Shown: positions 15,801 through 25,786 of the stretch, in pieces
Layout: each line of letters starts with the position of its first letter
Position numbering within the stretch: position 1 is the stretch's first letter
From: Vibrio agarilyticus
Lineage (GTDB): Bacteria > Pseudomonadota > Gammaproteobacteria > Enterobacterales > Vibrionaceae
Assembly (NCBI RefSeq): GCF_012641465.1
Contig: NZ_JABAIK010000008.1
Span: forward strand, 124,001-188,000
Reading direction: 5' to 3'
Length of the DNA: 64,000 bases
Notes under the pieces: generated by a model
The model's input: the letters and a program-made list of their open reading frames with translations, nothing else
What the model was told of the DNA's origin: nothing
Databases searched by the model: none
Translations under genes and position numbers: made by a program

Positions 15801-17546
15801 GTGGCAGAGCAAAACAGTTCGACACAATTAGCATTAAGTGATGGCAGCAGTGATGGCGCGTTAATTGCGTCTAGTGCTGAGCGTCTCGATAGCCAGAATC
15901 CTGATTTGGATGAGCGCAGTTCGTCGAAATTTGATTTTGCGGTTGGCGATCTCGATTTAATGCGTCAAGTGGTTTTAGTGCTGTCGATTTCGATTTGCGT
16001 TGCGCTTATTGTCATGCTGTTTTTTTGGATGAAAGAGCCGGAACTGCGTCCGCTGGGAGCGTATGAAACCGAAGAGTTGATCCCGGTGCTTGACCATCTC
16101 GATCAACAAAAAATCTTCTACAAACTTGAAGGGAACACCATTTTAGTTGAGGCGGCCGAATACAACTCGCTCAAACTCGATATGGTGCGCGCAGGGTTAA
16201 ATAATCAAACTGCGGCAGGTGATGACATTTTGCTTCAGGACATGGGTTTTGGTGTTTCGCAGCGTTTAGAGCAAGAACGATTAAAACTCAGCCGCGAGCG
16301 TCAACTGGCGCAAGCCATTGAAGAGATGAAGCAAGTTAGAAAAGCGCGCGTTCTGCTAGCGCTGCCTAAGCAAAGTGTTTTTGTCAGACATAATCAAGAG
16401 GCGTCGGCGTCGGTATTCTTAACCCTAGCGACAGGTGCAAATCTCAAACAGCCCGAAATTGACTCGATTGTCGATATGGTCGCCAGCGCTGTGCCCGGAA
16501 TGAAAACCGCCCGCATTACTGTGACTGACCAACACGGTCGACTGCTTAATTCTGGTTCGCAAGATGCGGTTTCAGCGGCGCATCGTAAAGAGCAAGAGCT
16601 CGAGCGCAATCAAGAACAATCATTACGTGAGAAAATTGACTCGGTTTTGATCCCAATTCTTGGTTTGGGCAATTACACCGCCCAAGTCGATATTGAAATG
16701 GATTTTAGCGCAGTAGAGCAGACGCGCAAAGTATTTGACCCCAATACACCTGCCACTCGAAGCGAATACGCGCTTGAAGATTACAACAACGGTAATACGG
16801 TTGCTGGCGTGCCAGGCGCACTTAGTAATCAGCCGCCAGCCGACGCTTCCATTCCGCAAGATGTGGCGCAGATGAAGGATGGCGCAGTCATGGGACAAGG
16901 TTCGGTACGCAAAGAATCAACGCGTAATTTCGAACTTGATACCACCATCAGCCATGAACGCAAACAGACTGGCGTGGTCAGTCGGCAGACGGTTGCTGTG
17001 GCAATTAAAGATCGCGTCAATGTAAACCCACAAACCGGTGAAGTGACCCACACGCCACGCACAGAAGCGGAAATCAATGCGATTCGCCAAGTGTTGATTG
17101 GCGCGGTCGGGTTTAGCGAGCTTCGCGGCGACCTGCTTAATGTGCTCAGCATGCCATTTGCCACACCAGAGCTTGAGCAAATTGCCGATGTGCCGCTGTG
17201 GGAGCATCCAAACTTCAACGATTGGGTACGTTGGTTTGCCAGCGCGCTCGTGATCATTGTGGTGGTGTTTGTTTTGATCCGCCCAGCGATGAAGAAACTG
17301 CTCAATCCAGCGGCTGAAGATGACGATAGTCTCTATGGCCCGGATGGTTTGCCAATCGGGCTTGATGGCGAAACCAGTTTAATTGGTGGCGACATCGACA
17401 GCGGCGAATTGTTTGAATTTGGCTCGACCATAGATTTGCCAAATCTGCACAAAGATGAGGACGTACTTAAAGCGGTGCGAGCCTTGGTAGCTAACGAGCC
17501 TGAATTGGCGGCTCAAGTGGTGAAAAATTGGATGACCAATGCCTAA
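15801..17546 (+). CDS. fliF: Flagellar MS-ring protein FliF
   Basis: A 581-residue inner-membrane protein forming the MS-ring, the base on which the flagellum is built. It has a first transmembrane segment (VVLVLSISICVALIVMLFFW, about residues 56-77) and periplasmic ring-building domains including MKQVRKARVLLALPKQSVF. A second transmembrane segment at about 477-497 (FASALVIIVVVFVLIRPAM) is followed by the cytoplasmic C-terminal FliG-binding tail (VLKAVRALVANEPELAAQVVKNW). It overlaps fliG by 8 bp, which suggests coupled translation of the two rings. Confidence 0.96.
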   Translation: MAEQNSSTQLALSDGSSDGALIASSAERLDSQNPDLDERSSSKFDFAVGDLDLMRQVVLVLSISICVALIVMLFFWMKEPELRPLGAYETEELIPVLDHLDQQKIFYKLEGNTILVEAAEYNSLKLDMVRAGLNNQTAAGDDILLQDMGFGVSQRLEQERLKLSRERQLAQAIEEMKQVRKARVLLALPKQSVFVRHNQEASASVFLTLATGANLKQPEIDSIVDMVASAVPGMKTARITVTDQHGRLLNSGSQDAVSAAHRKEQELERNQEQSLREKIDSVLIPILGLGNYTAQVDIEMDFSAVEQTRKVFDPNTPATRSEYALEDYNNGNTVAGVPGALSNQPPADASIPQDVAQMKDGAVMGQGSVRKESTRNFELDTTISHERKQTGVVSRQTVAVAIKDRVNVNPQTGEVTHTPRTEAEINAIRQVLIGAVGFSELRGDLLNVLSMPFATPELEQIADVPLWEHPNFNDWVRWFASALVIIVVVFVLIRPAMKKLLNPAAEDDDSLYGPDGLPIGLDGETSLIGGDIDSGELFEFGSTIDLPNLHKDEDVLKAVRALVANEPELAAQVVKNWMTNA

Positions 17547-18591
17547 CGAATTAGTAAATCGAGACGACCCGACGGCGCAATTGCCAGCCATTGATATCGA
17601 GTCTATTCCTGGCGAAGAGCGCGCCGCTATCTTGCTGCTGAGCCTGAATGAAGAAGACGCGGCAGGGATCATTCGTCACCTTGAGCCGAAACAGGTACAA
17701 CGTGTTGGTAGCGCAATGGCGCGCGCCAAAGATTTGAGTCAAGACAAGGTTTCGGTGGTGCACCGCTCCTTTTTGGAAGATATTCAGAAATACACCAACA
17801 TTGGCATGGGCAGTGAAGACTTCATGCGTAACGCGCTGATCGCCGCGCTCGGTGAAGACAAAGCCAATAATTTGGTTGATCAAATCCTGCTAGGGACGGG
17901 CTCAAAAGGCCTCGATTCATTGAAGTGGATGGACCCACGTCAAGTGGCGAGCATTATTGTCAATGAACACCCACAGATCCAGACCATTGTATTGTCTTAT
18001 CTTGAGGCGGAACAATCGGCGGAAATTTTGTCGCAATTCCCCGAACGAGTGCGGCTTGATTTGATGATGCGAATTGCCAACCTAGAAGAAGTGCAACCTT
18101 CCGCACTGGCTGAACTGAATGAGATCATGGAGAAACAGTTTGCCGGTCAAGCTGGCGCGCAAGCGGCCAAGATTGGTGGCCTGAAAGCGGCCGCCGAGAT
18201 CATGAACTTCCTCGACAACAATGTCGAAGGTTTGTTGATGGAGCAAATTCGCGATCAAGACGAAGACATGGCCACTCAGATTCAAGATTTGATGTTTGTT
18301 TTCGAAAACTTAATGGAAGTCGACGACCAAGGCATTCAAAAATTGCTGCGTGACGTCCCACAAGATGTGCTGCAAAAAGCACTTAAAGGGGCCGACGATA
18401 CGCTTCGCGATAAGATTTTCCGTAACATGTCGAAACGTGCGGCAGAGATGATGCGTGAAGATATCGAAGCCATGCCGCCGGTGCGCGTTGCTGATGTGGA
18501 AGCGGCGCAAAAAGATGTGTTGGCGGTCGCACGCAAGTTGTCTGAGCGTGGTGAGATCATGCTCACTGGCGGTGCAGATGAGTTCCTCTGA
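17539..18591 (+). CDS. fliG: Flagellar motor switch protein FliG
   Basis: A 350-residue C-ring protein that contacts FliF, FliM and the stator and so generates torque and direction. The N-terminal domain contains ERAAILLLSLNEEDAAGIIRH. The middle domain has the conserved EHPQ motif (IIVNEHPQIQ), and the C-terminal torque helix contains the charged residues LREKI-like LRDKIFRNMSKRA. Length is about normal (Salmonella 331) with a short N-terminal extension. It starts inside the end of fliF. The next gene fliH follows after 56 bp. Confidence 0.96.
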   Translation: MPNELVNRDDPTAQLPAIDIESIPGEERAAILLLSLNEEDAAGIIRHLEPKQVQRVGSAMARAKDLSQDKVSVVHRSFLEDIQKYTNIGMGSEDFMRNALIAALGEDKANNLVDQILLGTGSKGLDSLKWMDPRQVASIIVNEHPQIQTIVLSYLEAEQSAEILSQFPERVRLDLMMRIANLEEVQPSALAELNEIMEKQFAGQAGAQAAKIGGLKAAAEIMNFLDNNVEGLLMEQIRDQDEDMATQIQDLMFVFENLMEVDDQGIQKLLRDVPQDVLQKALKGADDTLRDKIFRNMSKRAAEMMREDIEAMPPVRVADVEAAQKDVLAVARKLSERGEIMLTGGADEFL

Positions 18592-18647
18592 TCCCTTTCG
18601 GCCTCAAGTATCAAGACTATCACTCAGATAAGTTAAAGTAGCGTGTT

Positions 18648-19451
18648 ATGACGATTGAACGTAAACGGGGATTTATTCGCCCAGATGAAGACGGCGCTCA
18701 CGCAGAACCAACGCGATGGGGTTTGCCCGATTACGGTTCTGTGCAGCCACAGGCGAAGGAAACTGCGTTTAACTACGATCCCGGCTGGGTTCCAAGCTTG
18801 CCTGAAGTGGAAGAAGAAGCGCCGCTCACCCTGACTGAAGAGCAGATCGAAATCATCAAACAGGGAGCGTATCAAGAAGGGCTGCTGCTTGGCCAAGAAG
18901 CGGGCTTCACTCAAGGTTATGAAAAAGGCAAAGCGGAAGGGTTAGAGGCAGGCCATGGCGAAGGTCGTGACAACGGCTATCAAGAAGGATTAGCAGCTGG
19001 GCAAAGTGAGGTGGCCGAGCACGTTAATCATTTCATCGCATTGGCCGACAAATTTGCCGCGCCGCTGCAACTGATGGACAACGAAGTTGAGCGACAGCTT
19101 GTTGATATGGTGCTGAGTTTAGTACGTGAAGTGGTACAAGTTGAAGCGAAAACCAATCCGCAAATGTTGCTGGATGGTGTAAAGCAGTGCGTCGAAAGTC
19201 TTCCTATTACCGGTCACTCAATCACATTACAGCTTCACCCACAAGATGTTGAGATCGTTCGCGACGCATACGGTGAGGAAGCGCTCACTCAGCGTGATTG
19301 GACTCTAATGGCAGAACCTGCGTTAAATCGAGGTGATATCGACATTAGTGCCAGTGAATCGCAAGTGCATTATCGTATCGATGAACGAGTTAAACAGGTG
19401 ATTAACCGCTTTTGTGATGCTAATCGACACCAAAGTGACATTGCAAATTAA
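18648..19451 (+). CDS. fliH: Flagellar export stator protein FliH
   Basis: A 267-residue cytoplasmic protein that binds and regulates the export ATPase FliI. It has an acidic N-terminus and a glycine-repeat helix (GQEAGFTQGYEKGKAEGLEA, GxxxG repeats at about residues 84-122). The C-terminal globular half resembles the F/V-type ATPase peripheral stalk (LVDMVLSLVREVVQVEA). The GxxxG repeats are diagnostic for FliH. It is in the operon before fliI with a gap of about 20 bp. Confidence 0.94.
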   Translation: MTIERKRGFIRPDEDGAHAEPTRWGLPDYGSVQPQAKETAFNYDPGWVPSLPEVEEEAPLTLTEEQIEIIKQGAYQEGLLLGQEAGFTQGYEKGKAEGLEAGHGEGRDNGYQEGLAAGQSEVAEHVNHFIALADKFAAPLQLMDNEVERQLVDMVLSLVREVVQVEAKTNPQMLLDGVKQCVESLPITGHSITLQLHPQDVEIVRDAYGEEALTQRDWTLMAEPALNRGDIDISASESQVHYRIDERVKQVINRFCDANRHQSDIAN

Positions 19452-19475
19452 GGCTGGGAATCCTGAGGTTAAGTG

Positions 19476-20795
19476 ATGCAAACCCTTGCTGAACGTTTAA
19501 AACATTATAAAACCCAAGGTATTGGAGCCAAACCCGTTGCCTCTGGTAAGTTAGTTCGTGTGGTTGGTTTAACTCTTGAAGCCACTGGCTGTCGTGCGCC
19601 CATTGGTAGTTTGTGCTTGGTTGAGACGACGCTGGGTGACATCGAAGCGGAAGTCGTGGGCTTTGCCGGCGACAGTCTCTATTTGATGCCAAGCGAACAA
19701 ATCTCCGGCATTTTGCCTGGGGCGAAAGTTACCCCATTGACGCGCGAATCTGGTCTGCCTGTGAGTATGGAGCTGTTGGGCCGCGTTATTGACGGGGTCG
19801 GCAATCCGCTGGACGGTCTCGGGCCAATATACAGTACCGAGCGCGCTTCATTTAACGGACAATCGATCAACCCACTTTCGCGAAAACCGATTTCAGAGCC
19901 ACTGGATGTAGGTCTTAAGGCGGTCAACGGGCTGTTAACCGTAGGTAAAGGTCAGCGGATTGGCCTGTTTGCCGGCTCTGGTGTCGGTAAATCGGTGACG
20001 CTTGGCATGATGACGCGCGGCACCACAGCGCAAGTGGTGGTGGTTGGCCTGATTGGTGAGCGGGGCCGTGAGGTTAAAGAGTTTATTGAGGAAATTTTGG
20101 GTGAAGAGGGGCGCGCGCGCGCTGTGGTGGTAGCAGCACCTGCCGATGCGTCGCCTTTGATGCGTTTGAAAGGGTGCCAAACCGCTCTGACCATTGCTGA
20201 ATATTTTCGCGATCAAGGGCTTGATGTACTTCTGCTGATGGACTCATTAACGCGATTTGCACAAGCGCAACGTGAAATTGCCCTATCAGTTGGTGAGCCA
20301 CCGGCGACCAAAGGCTATCCACCATCGGTCTTTGCCAAATTGCCAGCCTTAGTTGAGCGGGCCGGAAATGGTAGCCCCGAGCAAGGCTCGATCACGGCCT
20401 TTTTTACTGTGCTTACCGAAGGGGACGATTTGCAAGACCCTATCGCCGACGCCGCGCGTGCGATTCTAGACGGTCATATCGTCTTATCTCGAGAAATGGC
20501 TGATGCCGGGCATTATCCTGCGATTGATGTTGAAAAGTCGGTGAGCCGTGTGATGCCGCAAATCACCACCGATGAGCACTTATTGATGTCAAAAGCCGTA
20601 CGGCAAGTATTATCGATTTGTCGTAAGAACCAAGATCTGGTGGCGATTGGTGCCTATAAACCGGGGACAGATTCTGCGATCGACAGCGCGTTTACGCTCA
20701 AACCGCGACTTGATGATTATCTACAGCAGAGCATGAAAGAGAGTGTGCCGTACGCTATGTGTGTCAATATGCTGCGAAGCGTTTTAGGTGGCTAA
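19476..20795 (+). CDS. fliI: Flagellum-specific export ATPase FliI
   Basis: A 439-residue homologue of the F1 ATPase beta subunit that unloads export substrates from chaperones at the flagellar gate. Walker A is [11 protein letters not shown], Walker B lies in [20 protein letters not shown], and the [17 protein letters not shown] stretch is typical. The ATG at 19476 is chosen because GAGG at 19465-19468 lies 7 nt upstream; the preceding GTG gives poorer spacing. It is followed by an 86-bp gap before fliJ, unusual in an otherwise tight operon. Confidence 0.96.
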   Translation: MQTLAERLKHYKTQGIGAKPVASGKLVRVVGLTLEATGCRAPIGSLCLVETTLGDIEAEVVGFAGDSLYLMPSEQISGILPGAKVTPLTRESGLPVSMELLGRVIDGVGNPLDGLGPIYSTERASFNGQSINPLSRKPISEPLDVGLKAVNGLLTVGKGQRIGLFAGSGVGKSVTLGMMTRGTTAQVVVVGLIGERGREVKEFIEEILGEEGRARAVVVAAPADASPLMRLKGCQTALTIAEYFRDQGLDVLLLMDSLTRFAQAQREIALSVGEPPATKGYPPSVFAKLPALVERAGNGSPEQGSITAFFTVLTEGDDLQDPIADAARAILDGHIVLSREMADAGHYPAIDVEKSVSRVMPQITTDEHLLMSKAVRQVLSICRKNQDLVAIGAYKPGTDSAIDSAFTLKPRLDDYLQQSMKESVPYAMCVNMLRSVLGG

Positions 20796-20881
20796 TATTT
20801 TCGTTTCAATCAACACTTCAGCGCCAAGTAACGCGGTGATAATGCTCGATGAAATGGTCGTCTTTGCTTGGGAGGCGTTAA

Positions 20882-21319
20882 ATGGACAGTGCGTTTGATT
20901 TTTTATTAGAGCAAGCCACAGAGCGTGAGAATAATGCCGTATTGGCACTAAACAAAGCGCAATCGGAACTGGAGAGTTATTACCAGCAGGTGGCGCAGAT
21001 TGAGCGCTACCGCCTTGATTACTGCGCTCAATTGGTTGAGCGTGGTCAAGCCGGATTAACCGCCAGTCAATATGGCCATTTGAATCGATTTTTAACTCAG
21101 CTTGATGAAACACTCACCAAACAAAAACAGGCTGAAGGTCATTTTAAGCAGCAGGTTCAGCATTGCGAAGAACATTGGCTTGAAATGCGTAAGCAGCGTA
21201 AATCTTACCAATGGATGTTGGATAAAAAGCAGCAGCAGCGTCAACAGCTCGAAGCGAAACGCGAACAAAAAATGATGGATGAATTTGCCACACTGCTCGC
21301 CAGCCGCCGTTCTAATTAA
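20882..21319 (+). CDS. fliJ: Flagellar export protein FliJ
   Basis: A 145-residue, almost entirely helical coiled-coil protein that links the FliI hexamer to FlhA and promotes export. Charged heptads run through the sequence (for example LLEQATERENNAVLALNKAQ and MLDKKQQQRQQLEAKREQ). FliJ is poorly conserved, so the call rests on size, coiled-coil character and position between fliI and fliK. GGAGG at 20871-20875 precedes the ATG. Confidence 0.9.
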   Translation: MDSAFDFLLEQATERENNAVLALNKAQSELESYYQQVAQIERYRLDYCAQLVERGQAGLTASQYGHLNRFLTQLDETLTKQKQAEGHFKQQVQHCEEHWLEMRKQRKSYQWMLDKKQQQRQQLEAKREQKMMDEFATLLASRRSN

Positions 21320-21475
21320 TCCCATTGTCTCGAACTGCCCACTAAGCCTATCGTTGGCGTAAAAATTGCATCATCTTGCGTGAGTGCCATCACCCCAATA
21401 TGGCATCTTGGTTATTGCGTTGATTGGCGCGTACCCGCAACCAAGCTAAGTTTGATTTACCAAGAGAAACGGTTA

Positions 21476-23302
21476 ATGAGTCAACTGTCTAGCGCCGCTC
21501 TGCTCGCAGCGGCAAAACACACGCCGTCGCCCGCTGTTCGTGCAGGCCACTCGACATCGCCTGAAAAAATCGACGATGGTGAGTTTGCTCGTGAATTTGA
21601 AGTGCAGTCTAATTCGGCGCAAGCGCCCAAAGGTGCGCATCATTCCAAGGCGCTTGTGACCGATTCAGATCCCAGCGAAATCCGTAGCAGTGATAGCGAT
21701 ATTGAAAGTAACAGCGATATTGACAGTCATAGCGATAGTCGCAACGACAAGGCGATAATTGAGATCTCAGGTGAGGTGTCAGGCACAGATAAGCCATTGG
21801 TGATGGCATCTGAGCTGCTTGCTGATATGGTGCCTGAGGCTGAAGGTCACAATGAGTTACTCAATAACGTATCAACCGATGCGAAATTAACAGAAGGTGG
21901 CGACATTTCGCCTACAAACACCGCTGAATTAGCCGCTTTGACACAAGCTGACACGCTGGATAAGAGCAGCCTACCTCAGCAAGCGCTGGTGGACGCAGCA
22001 GTCGATGAAAACGCTCAAGTTGCCGCGTCGGTAGCCAATTCAATGGACGAAGGCGCGCAATGGTTAGCGCGTCTCATCGAGGCTGATAACGCGCTGCGGG
22101 CAGATTCTCAACCAGCGGTCTCATCGGTACAAGTCGAGATAGGCAAAACTTTGCCGCAAGATACCAAGGCAGTCGTAGCGTCTGATGAGCAAACGCACGC
22201 TTTGGAAACAAATAATGCTCAAGCGGCGTTAGACATTCTGGATCAGATTGAGGGTAAACTGGCCCAAGGCATCGTGCTTACTGCTGAGGAGCGCCATGTT
22301 TTAGCCGCCCTTCGCGTTCAATTAGTCACGCCGCCACACTCAAGTCGTGAGCGCCTGACAGACGAAACGGGTGCAAACATTTTGACTGTTGATGATGCTA
22401 CGAAACCTCAAATTAAAGCCGCGATTGATTGGCGTGCCTCGTCAGCGGCTCAATCCAATTCATCGCCTCAAGCGACGCAATGGCTATCGGAGAGCGCCTC
22501 GCAAGTTTTGTCTAACGCCTCGGCCCACTCTGCGCCATCAGCCATTGCAGCGGCAGTGTCTAAGGCAAGTGACGGCACTGATCTTGTGGGGGGCACTCAC
22601 TCCCTCGCAGGGCAAGCTCATGCACAAAGTGCCGCAATCGCCGAGCACGCCTTGTTAGAGCAGGCCAATAGTGACGCTTTTGCTCGAGATAACCTTGCAG
22701 CGCTCTTTGGCTCGCGAGCAAAAGGCAGCGCTTCAGCAATCCTGCCGACATCGAATGATGCCGCAACCGAATCATTAGCGGGCGCAGCCGCATTAACCCA
22801 AGCCTCGCCAGCTCAAACTGTGGCGGCAGGACCGCGCGCTGAATTGGCTGCAACCAGCATGACGATGAGCTTGTCGCGTGAAGCGGCGGCTGAGCAAGTG
22901 GCAGAAAAAATTCAATTGATGCTGTCGAAAAATCTCAAGAATATTGATATTCGTCTTGACCCACCAGAGTTGGGGCGAATGCAAATTCGTTTAAACATCG
23001 CAAGCGATAACGCGACCGTGCACTTTAACGTCGCCAATGCTGCGGCGCGCGATCTAATAGAGCAGAGCATGCCACGCCTTAGAGAAATGTTAGCGCAGCA
23101 AGGCGTTCAATTGGGTGAGTCATCGGTAGAGCAGCAAAGCCAGGGGCAGCATGATGGGCGATTTGCGCGTCAATCTCACACTGAATCGACGCGCTTAACG
23201 TCATCTCAATCTGAGTTATCGTCTGATGATTTGTCAGATAACACGAACGCAATGACATTAAATGTGGCACAGGCGGATGAAGGGATCAGCTTTTACGCAT
23301 AA
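21476..23302 (+). CDS. fliK: Flagellar hook-length control protein FliK
   Basis: A 608-residue secreted molecular ruler that measures hook length and switches FlhB specificity. The conserved C-terminal domain is clear: AAEQVAEKIQLMLSKNLKNI, then RLDPPELGRMQIRLN and the LREMLAQQGVQL helix. The N-terminal 480 residues are low-complexity and Ala/Ser/Asp-rich, with a Ser-Asp run encoded at about 21681-21745. The ORF is open from 21380, but MSQLSSAALLAAAK at 21476 looks like the real start. It is longer than Salmonella FliK (405), as is usual in Vibrio. Confidence 0.93.
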   Translation: MSQLSSAALLAAAKHTPSPAVRAGHSTSPEKIDDGEFAREFEVQSNSAQAPKGAHHSKALVTDSDPSEIRSSDSDIESNSDIDSHSDSRNDKAIIEISGEVSGTDKPLVMASELLADMVPEAEGHNELLNNVSTDAKLTEGGDISPTNTAELAALTQADTLDKSSLPQQALVDAAVDENAQVAASVANSMDEGAQWLARLIEADNALRADSQPAVSSVQVEIGKTLPQDTKAVVASDEQTHALETNNAQAALDILDQIEGKLAQGIVLTAEERHVLAALRVQLVTPPHSSRERLTDETGANILTVDDATKPQIKAAIDWRASSAAQSNSSPQATQWLSESASQVLSNASAHSAPSAIAAAVSKASDGTDLVGGTHSLAGQAHAQSAAIAEHALLEQANSDAFARDNLAALFGSRAKGSASAILPTSNDAATESLAGAAALTQASPAQTVAAGPRAELAATSMTMSLSREAAAEQVAEKIQLMLSKNLKNIDIRLDPPELGRMQIRLNIASDNATVHFNVANAAARDLIEQSMPRLREMLAQQGVQLGESSVEQQSQGQHDGRFARQSHTESTRLTSSQSELSSDDLSDNTNAMTLNVAQADEGISFYA

Positions 23303-23351
23303 AATACCCAAAAAAATCAATAAGTATAGTTTGCTTTGAGTAGGAGAGTTT

Positions 23352-23855
23352 ATGGCTGAGCAGCCAGAGGGTGTAGTAGACGCGCCCAAGAGTAAGAAGA
23401 CGCTGATTATTATCATCATTATCGCAGTGCTCGTGCTTTTGAGCGCGGCTGGAGCGGGCTATGTGTTGCTCAGTGATGATTCACCCCGTGATGTTACGGG
23501 TGAATACCAAGACACCGCTTCTGCTGCGGTATCTAACCCGGTGATGTACGTCAATATTGCGCAGCCATTTGTGTTCAATGTCATGGGTGATAAACGCGAT
23601 AGAATGGTGCAAATCAAAGTGCAGCTTATGGTTCGCGGGGGGGAAAATGAAAAGCTGGCGCAATACCATTCACCCTTAATTGAAAGCACGCTACTTTCCA
23701 CATTTGCATCAGCAACGGTTGAGCAATTACGCAGCGCGACAGGGCGGACAGAGTTGCGCGATAAAGCAAGCGGTGATATTAAGGCGTCATTAACCAAAAC
23801 CGTCGGCGAGCCAGTCATTGAAAAAGTACTGTTCACCGACTTTGTTATTCAGTAA
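23352..23855 (+). CDS. fliL: Flagellar basal body-associated protein FliL
   Basis: A 167-residue inner-membrane protein with one transmembrane helix (TLIIIIIIAVLVLLSAAGAG, about residues 17-36) and a periplasmic domain. FliL forms a ring around the stator and supports torque. The segment YVNIAQPFVFNV and the C-terminal VIEKVLFTDFVIQ are typical of the family. GGAGAG lies before the ATG. It is followed by fliM after 11 bp. Confidence 0.95.
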   Translation: MAEQPEGVVDAPKSKKTLIIIIIIAVLVLLSAAGAGYVLLSDDSPRDVTGEYQDTASAAVSNPVMYVNIAQPFVFNVMGDKRDRMVQIKVQLMVRGGENEKLAQYHSPLIESTLLSTFASATVEQLRSATGRTELRDKASGDIKASLTKTVGEPVIEKVLFTDFVIQ

Positions 23856-23866
23856 GTAGGTAGCCT

Positions 23867-24913
23867 GTGACCGATTTATTAAGTCAAGACGAGATTGATG
23901 CGTTATTGCATGGCGTCGACGATGTCGATGACATCGATGATGACTTAGACACGGATACTGGAGCCGCAGTCAGTTTTGACTTCTCCTCGCAAGATCGTAT
24001 CGTGCGTGGGCGCATGCCGACGCTTGAACTCATTAATGAACGTTTTGCACGTCATATGCGGATCAGTTTGTTTAACATGCTGCGTAAAACCGCCGAAGTA
24101 TCAATAAACGGCGTGCAAATGATGAAGTTCGGTGAATACCAAAATACCCTTTATGTGCCCACCAGTCTTAACATGGTGCGATTTCGTCCGCTAAAAGGCA
24201 CGGCGCTGATCACAATGGAAGCGCGTTTGGTGTTTATTTTAGTGGAAAACTTTTTTGGTGGTGATGGCCGCTTCCACGCCAAAATCGAGGGGCGTGAGTT
24301 TACGCCAACAGAGCGGCGCATCATTCAGCTGCTGCTCAAAACCGTTTTCGAAGATTATAAAGATGCTTGGTCGCCAGTGATGGGAGTTGAGTTTGAATAT
24401 CTCGACTCTGAGGTGAACCCGAGCATGGCAAACATTGTCAGCCCTACAGAAGTGATTGTGGTCAGCTCTTTTCATATTGAAGTCGATGGTGGCGGTGGCG
24501 ATTTTCATGTGGTGATGCCCTATTCGATGGTTGAACCGATCCGCGAGTTACTGGATGCGGGTGTGCAATCGGACAAGATGGAAACCGATGTTCGCTGGAG
24601 CTCTGCGCTACGCGAAGAGATCATGGATTGTCCGGTCAATTTCCGCGTCAATTTACTCGAACGTGATATCTCACTGCGCGATTTAATGGAGCTTCGCCCC
24701 GGCGATGTGATCCCGATAGAGATGCCCGAACATGCGGTCATGTTTATTGAAGATTTGCCAACCTACCGAGTTAAAATGGGCCGGGCAAACGATAAGCTGG
24801 CGGTGCAAATCTCACAAGAAATAGAACGACCTCAAGTGGTGAAGACCGATTTGGCGTTTTTAGGTAAAGATTTACTGGCTGAGCTTGATGGCGATGACGA
24901 CAGTGAAGAATAG
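23867..24913 (+). CDS. fliM: Flagellar motor switch protein FliM
   Basis: A 348-residue C-ring protein that binds phospho-CheY and reverses the motor. It opens with the CheY-binding peptide LLSQDEIDALLHGVDD. The middle domain starts near RIVRGRMPTLELINERFARH, and the C-terminal SpoA-like domain covers about residues 255-330. The start is GTG, fixed by the conserved N-terminus MTDLLSQDEID. It is followed by fliN after 19 bp. Confidence 0.96.
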   Translation: MTDLLSQDEIDALLHGVDDVDDIDDDLDTDTGAAVSFDFSSQDRIVRGRMPTLELINERFARHMRISLFNMLRKTAEVSINGVQMMKFGEYQNTLYVPTSLNMVRFRPLKGTALITMEARLVFILVENFFGGDGRFHAKIEGREFTPTERRIIQLLLKTVFEDYKDAWSPVMGVEFEYLDSEVNPSMANIVSPTEVIVVSSFHIEVDGGGGDFHVVMPYSMVEPIRELLDAGVQSDKMETDVRWSSALREEIMDCPVNFRVNLLERDISLRDLMELRPGDVIPIEMPEHAVMFIEDLPTYRVKMGRANDKLAVQISQEIERPQVVKTDLAFLGKDLLAELDGDDDSEE

Positions 24914-24932
24914 ACAATAAAGGTAGTGAATA

Positions 24933-25346
24933 ATGGAACCGAGTGACGATCAAAAACTGGCCGATGAATGGGCCGCTGCGCTTGGCGAAGATCCGATGGC
25001 GCCATCGATTGATGTGGATGAGGTACTGGCTGCGCCGCTTGAGGAGCTCAAAGACAGTAACAGCAGCCCTATCAGTGATGATGAGCGTCGTAAGCTGGAT
25101 ACCATCTTAGATATTCCAGTGACCATTTCAATGGAAGTGGGCCGTTCAAAAATCAGTATTCGTAATTTATTGCAACTTAACCAAGGCTCTGTGGTTGAAC
25201 TTGACCGATTGGCTGGCGAGTCACTCGATGTCATGGTCAACGGCACACTTATCGCCCATGGTGAGGTGGTCGTGGTGAACGATAAATTTGGTATTCGTTT
25301 GACTGACGTTATCAGCCAAACGGAACGTATCAAGAAGTTACGTTAA
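24933..25346 (+). CDS. fliN: Flagellar motor switch protein FliN
   Basis: A 137-residue C-ring component. The acidic N-terminal 50 residues precede the conserved SpoA domain (LDTILDIPVTISMEVGRSKI ... LNQGSVVELDRLAGESLDV ... GEVVVVNDKFGIRLTDV). FliN forms the lower part of the C-ring and docks FliH/FliI. Its stop overlaps the fliO start (TAATG at 25344-25348), so the two are translationally coupled. Confidence 0.96.
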   Translation: MEPSDDQKLADEWAAALGEDPMAPSIDVDEVLAAPLEELKDSNSSPISDDERRKLDTILDIPVTISMEVGRSKISIRNLLQLNQGSVVELDRLAGESLDVMVNGTLIAHGEVVVVNDKFGIRLTDVISQTERIKKLR

Positions 25347-25786
25347 TGAAACTGGAATTAAACCGCCGCGTCGTCACGCTTGGCATGACGTTATGGCGCT
25401 GCACTTTGATGCTGGCACTGTTGTGGTTCAGCCGCAAAAGCTTCGCCGCGACCCCTTCTGCGCCAGATTTGGACTTGGCCACGACGTTTGGTTCATTGGT
25501 GCTGGTTATCGCCTTTATTGTCCTTTTAGCCTGGTTGGTGAAACGCATGCAGGGGCAAACAATGGGCCGCACTCAAGGGTTAAAAATCGTCTCGCAATTG
25601 GCGGTGGGCACAAAAGAACGCATCGCGATTGTTGAGGTAGGCGAGGCGCAATATTTGGTTGGCATAACGGCTCACACTATTCAGCTACTGTCTAAACTCG
25701 ATTCGCCGATTGCTGAAAGCGAGGTCACCGTGGCGCCTTTTGCTAAACAGCTCAGTGAGCTGATGAAGCGTAAGGACGGTGAATAA
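25346..25786 (+). CDS. fliO: Flagellar biosynthesis protein FliO
   Basis: A 146-residue bitopic membrane protein that helps assemble the FliP ring of the export gate. It has an N-terminal hydrophobic segment, probably signal-like (MTLWRCTLMLALLWFSRKSFA), and a second transmembrane segment TFGSLVLVIAFIVLLAWLVK (about residues 49-66). The cytoplasmic C-terminal domain contains LKIVSQLAVGTKERIAIVEV. FliO is variable; position between fliN and fliP and the C-terminal signature support the call. It directly abuts fliP. Confidence 0.92.
   Translation: MKLELNRRVVTLGMTLWRCTLMLALLWFSRKSFAATPSAPDLDLATTFGSLVLVIAFIVLLAWLVKRMQGQTMGRTQGLKIVSQLAVGTKERIAIVEVGEAQYLVGITAHTIQLLSKLDSPIAESEVTVAPFAKQLSELMKRKDGE

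Noticed and set aside
16829-17305. Long minus-strand open frame (158 codons) opposite fliF
   Set aside because: Ser/Thr/Arg-rich translation typical of antisense frames; fliF on the plus strand is fully supported.
22389-22984. Several open frames on both strands within fliK
   Set aside because: They are by-products of the GC-rich, Ala/Ser-coding low-complexity region of fliK.
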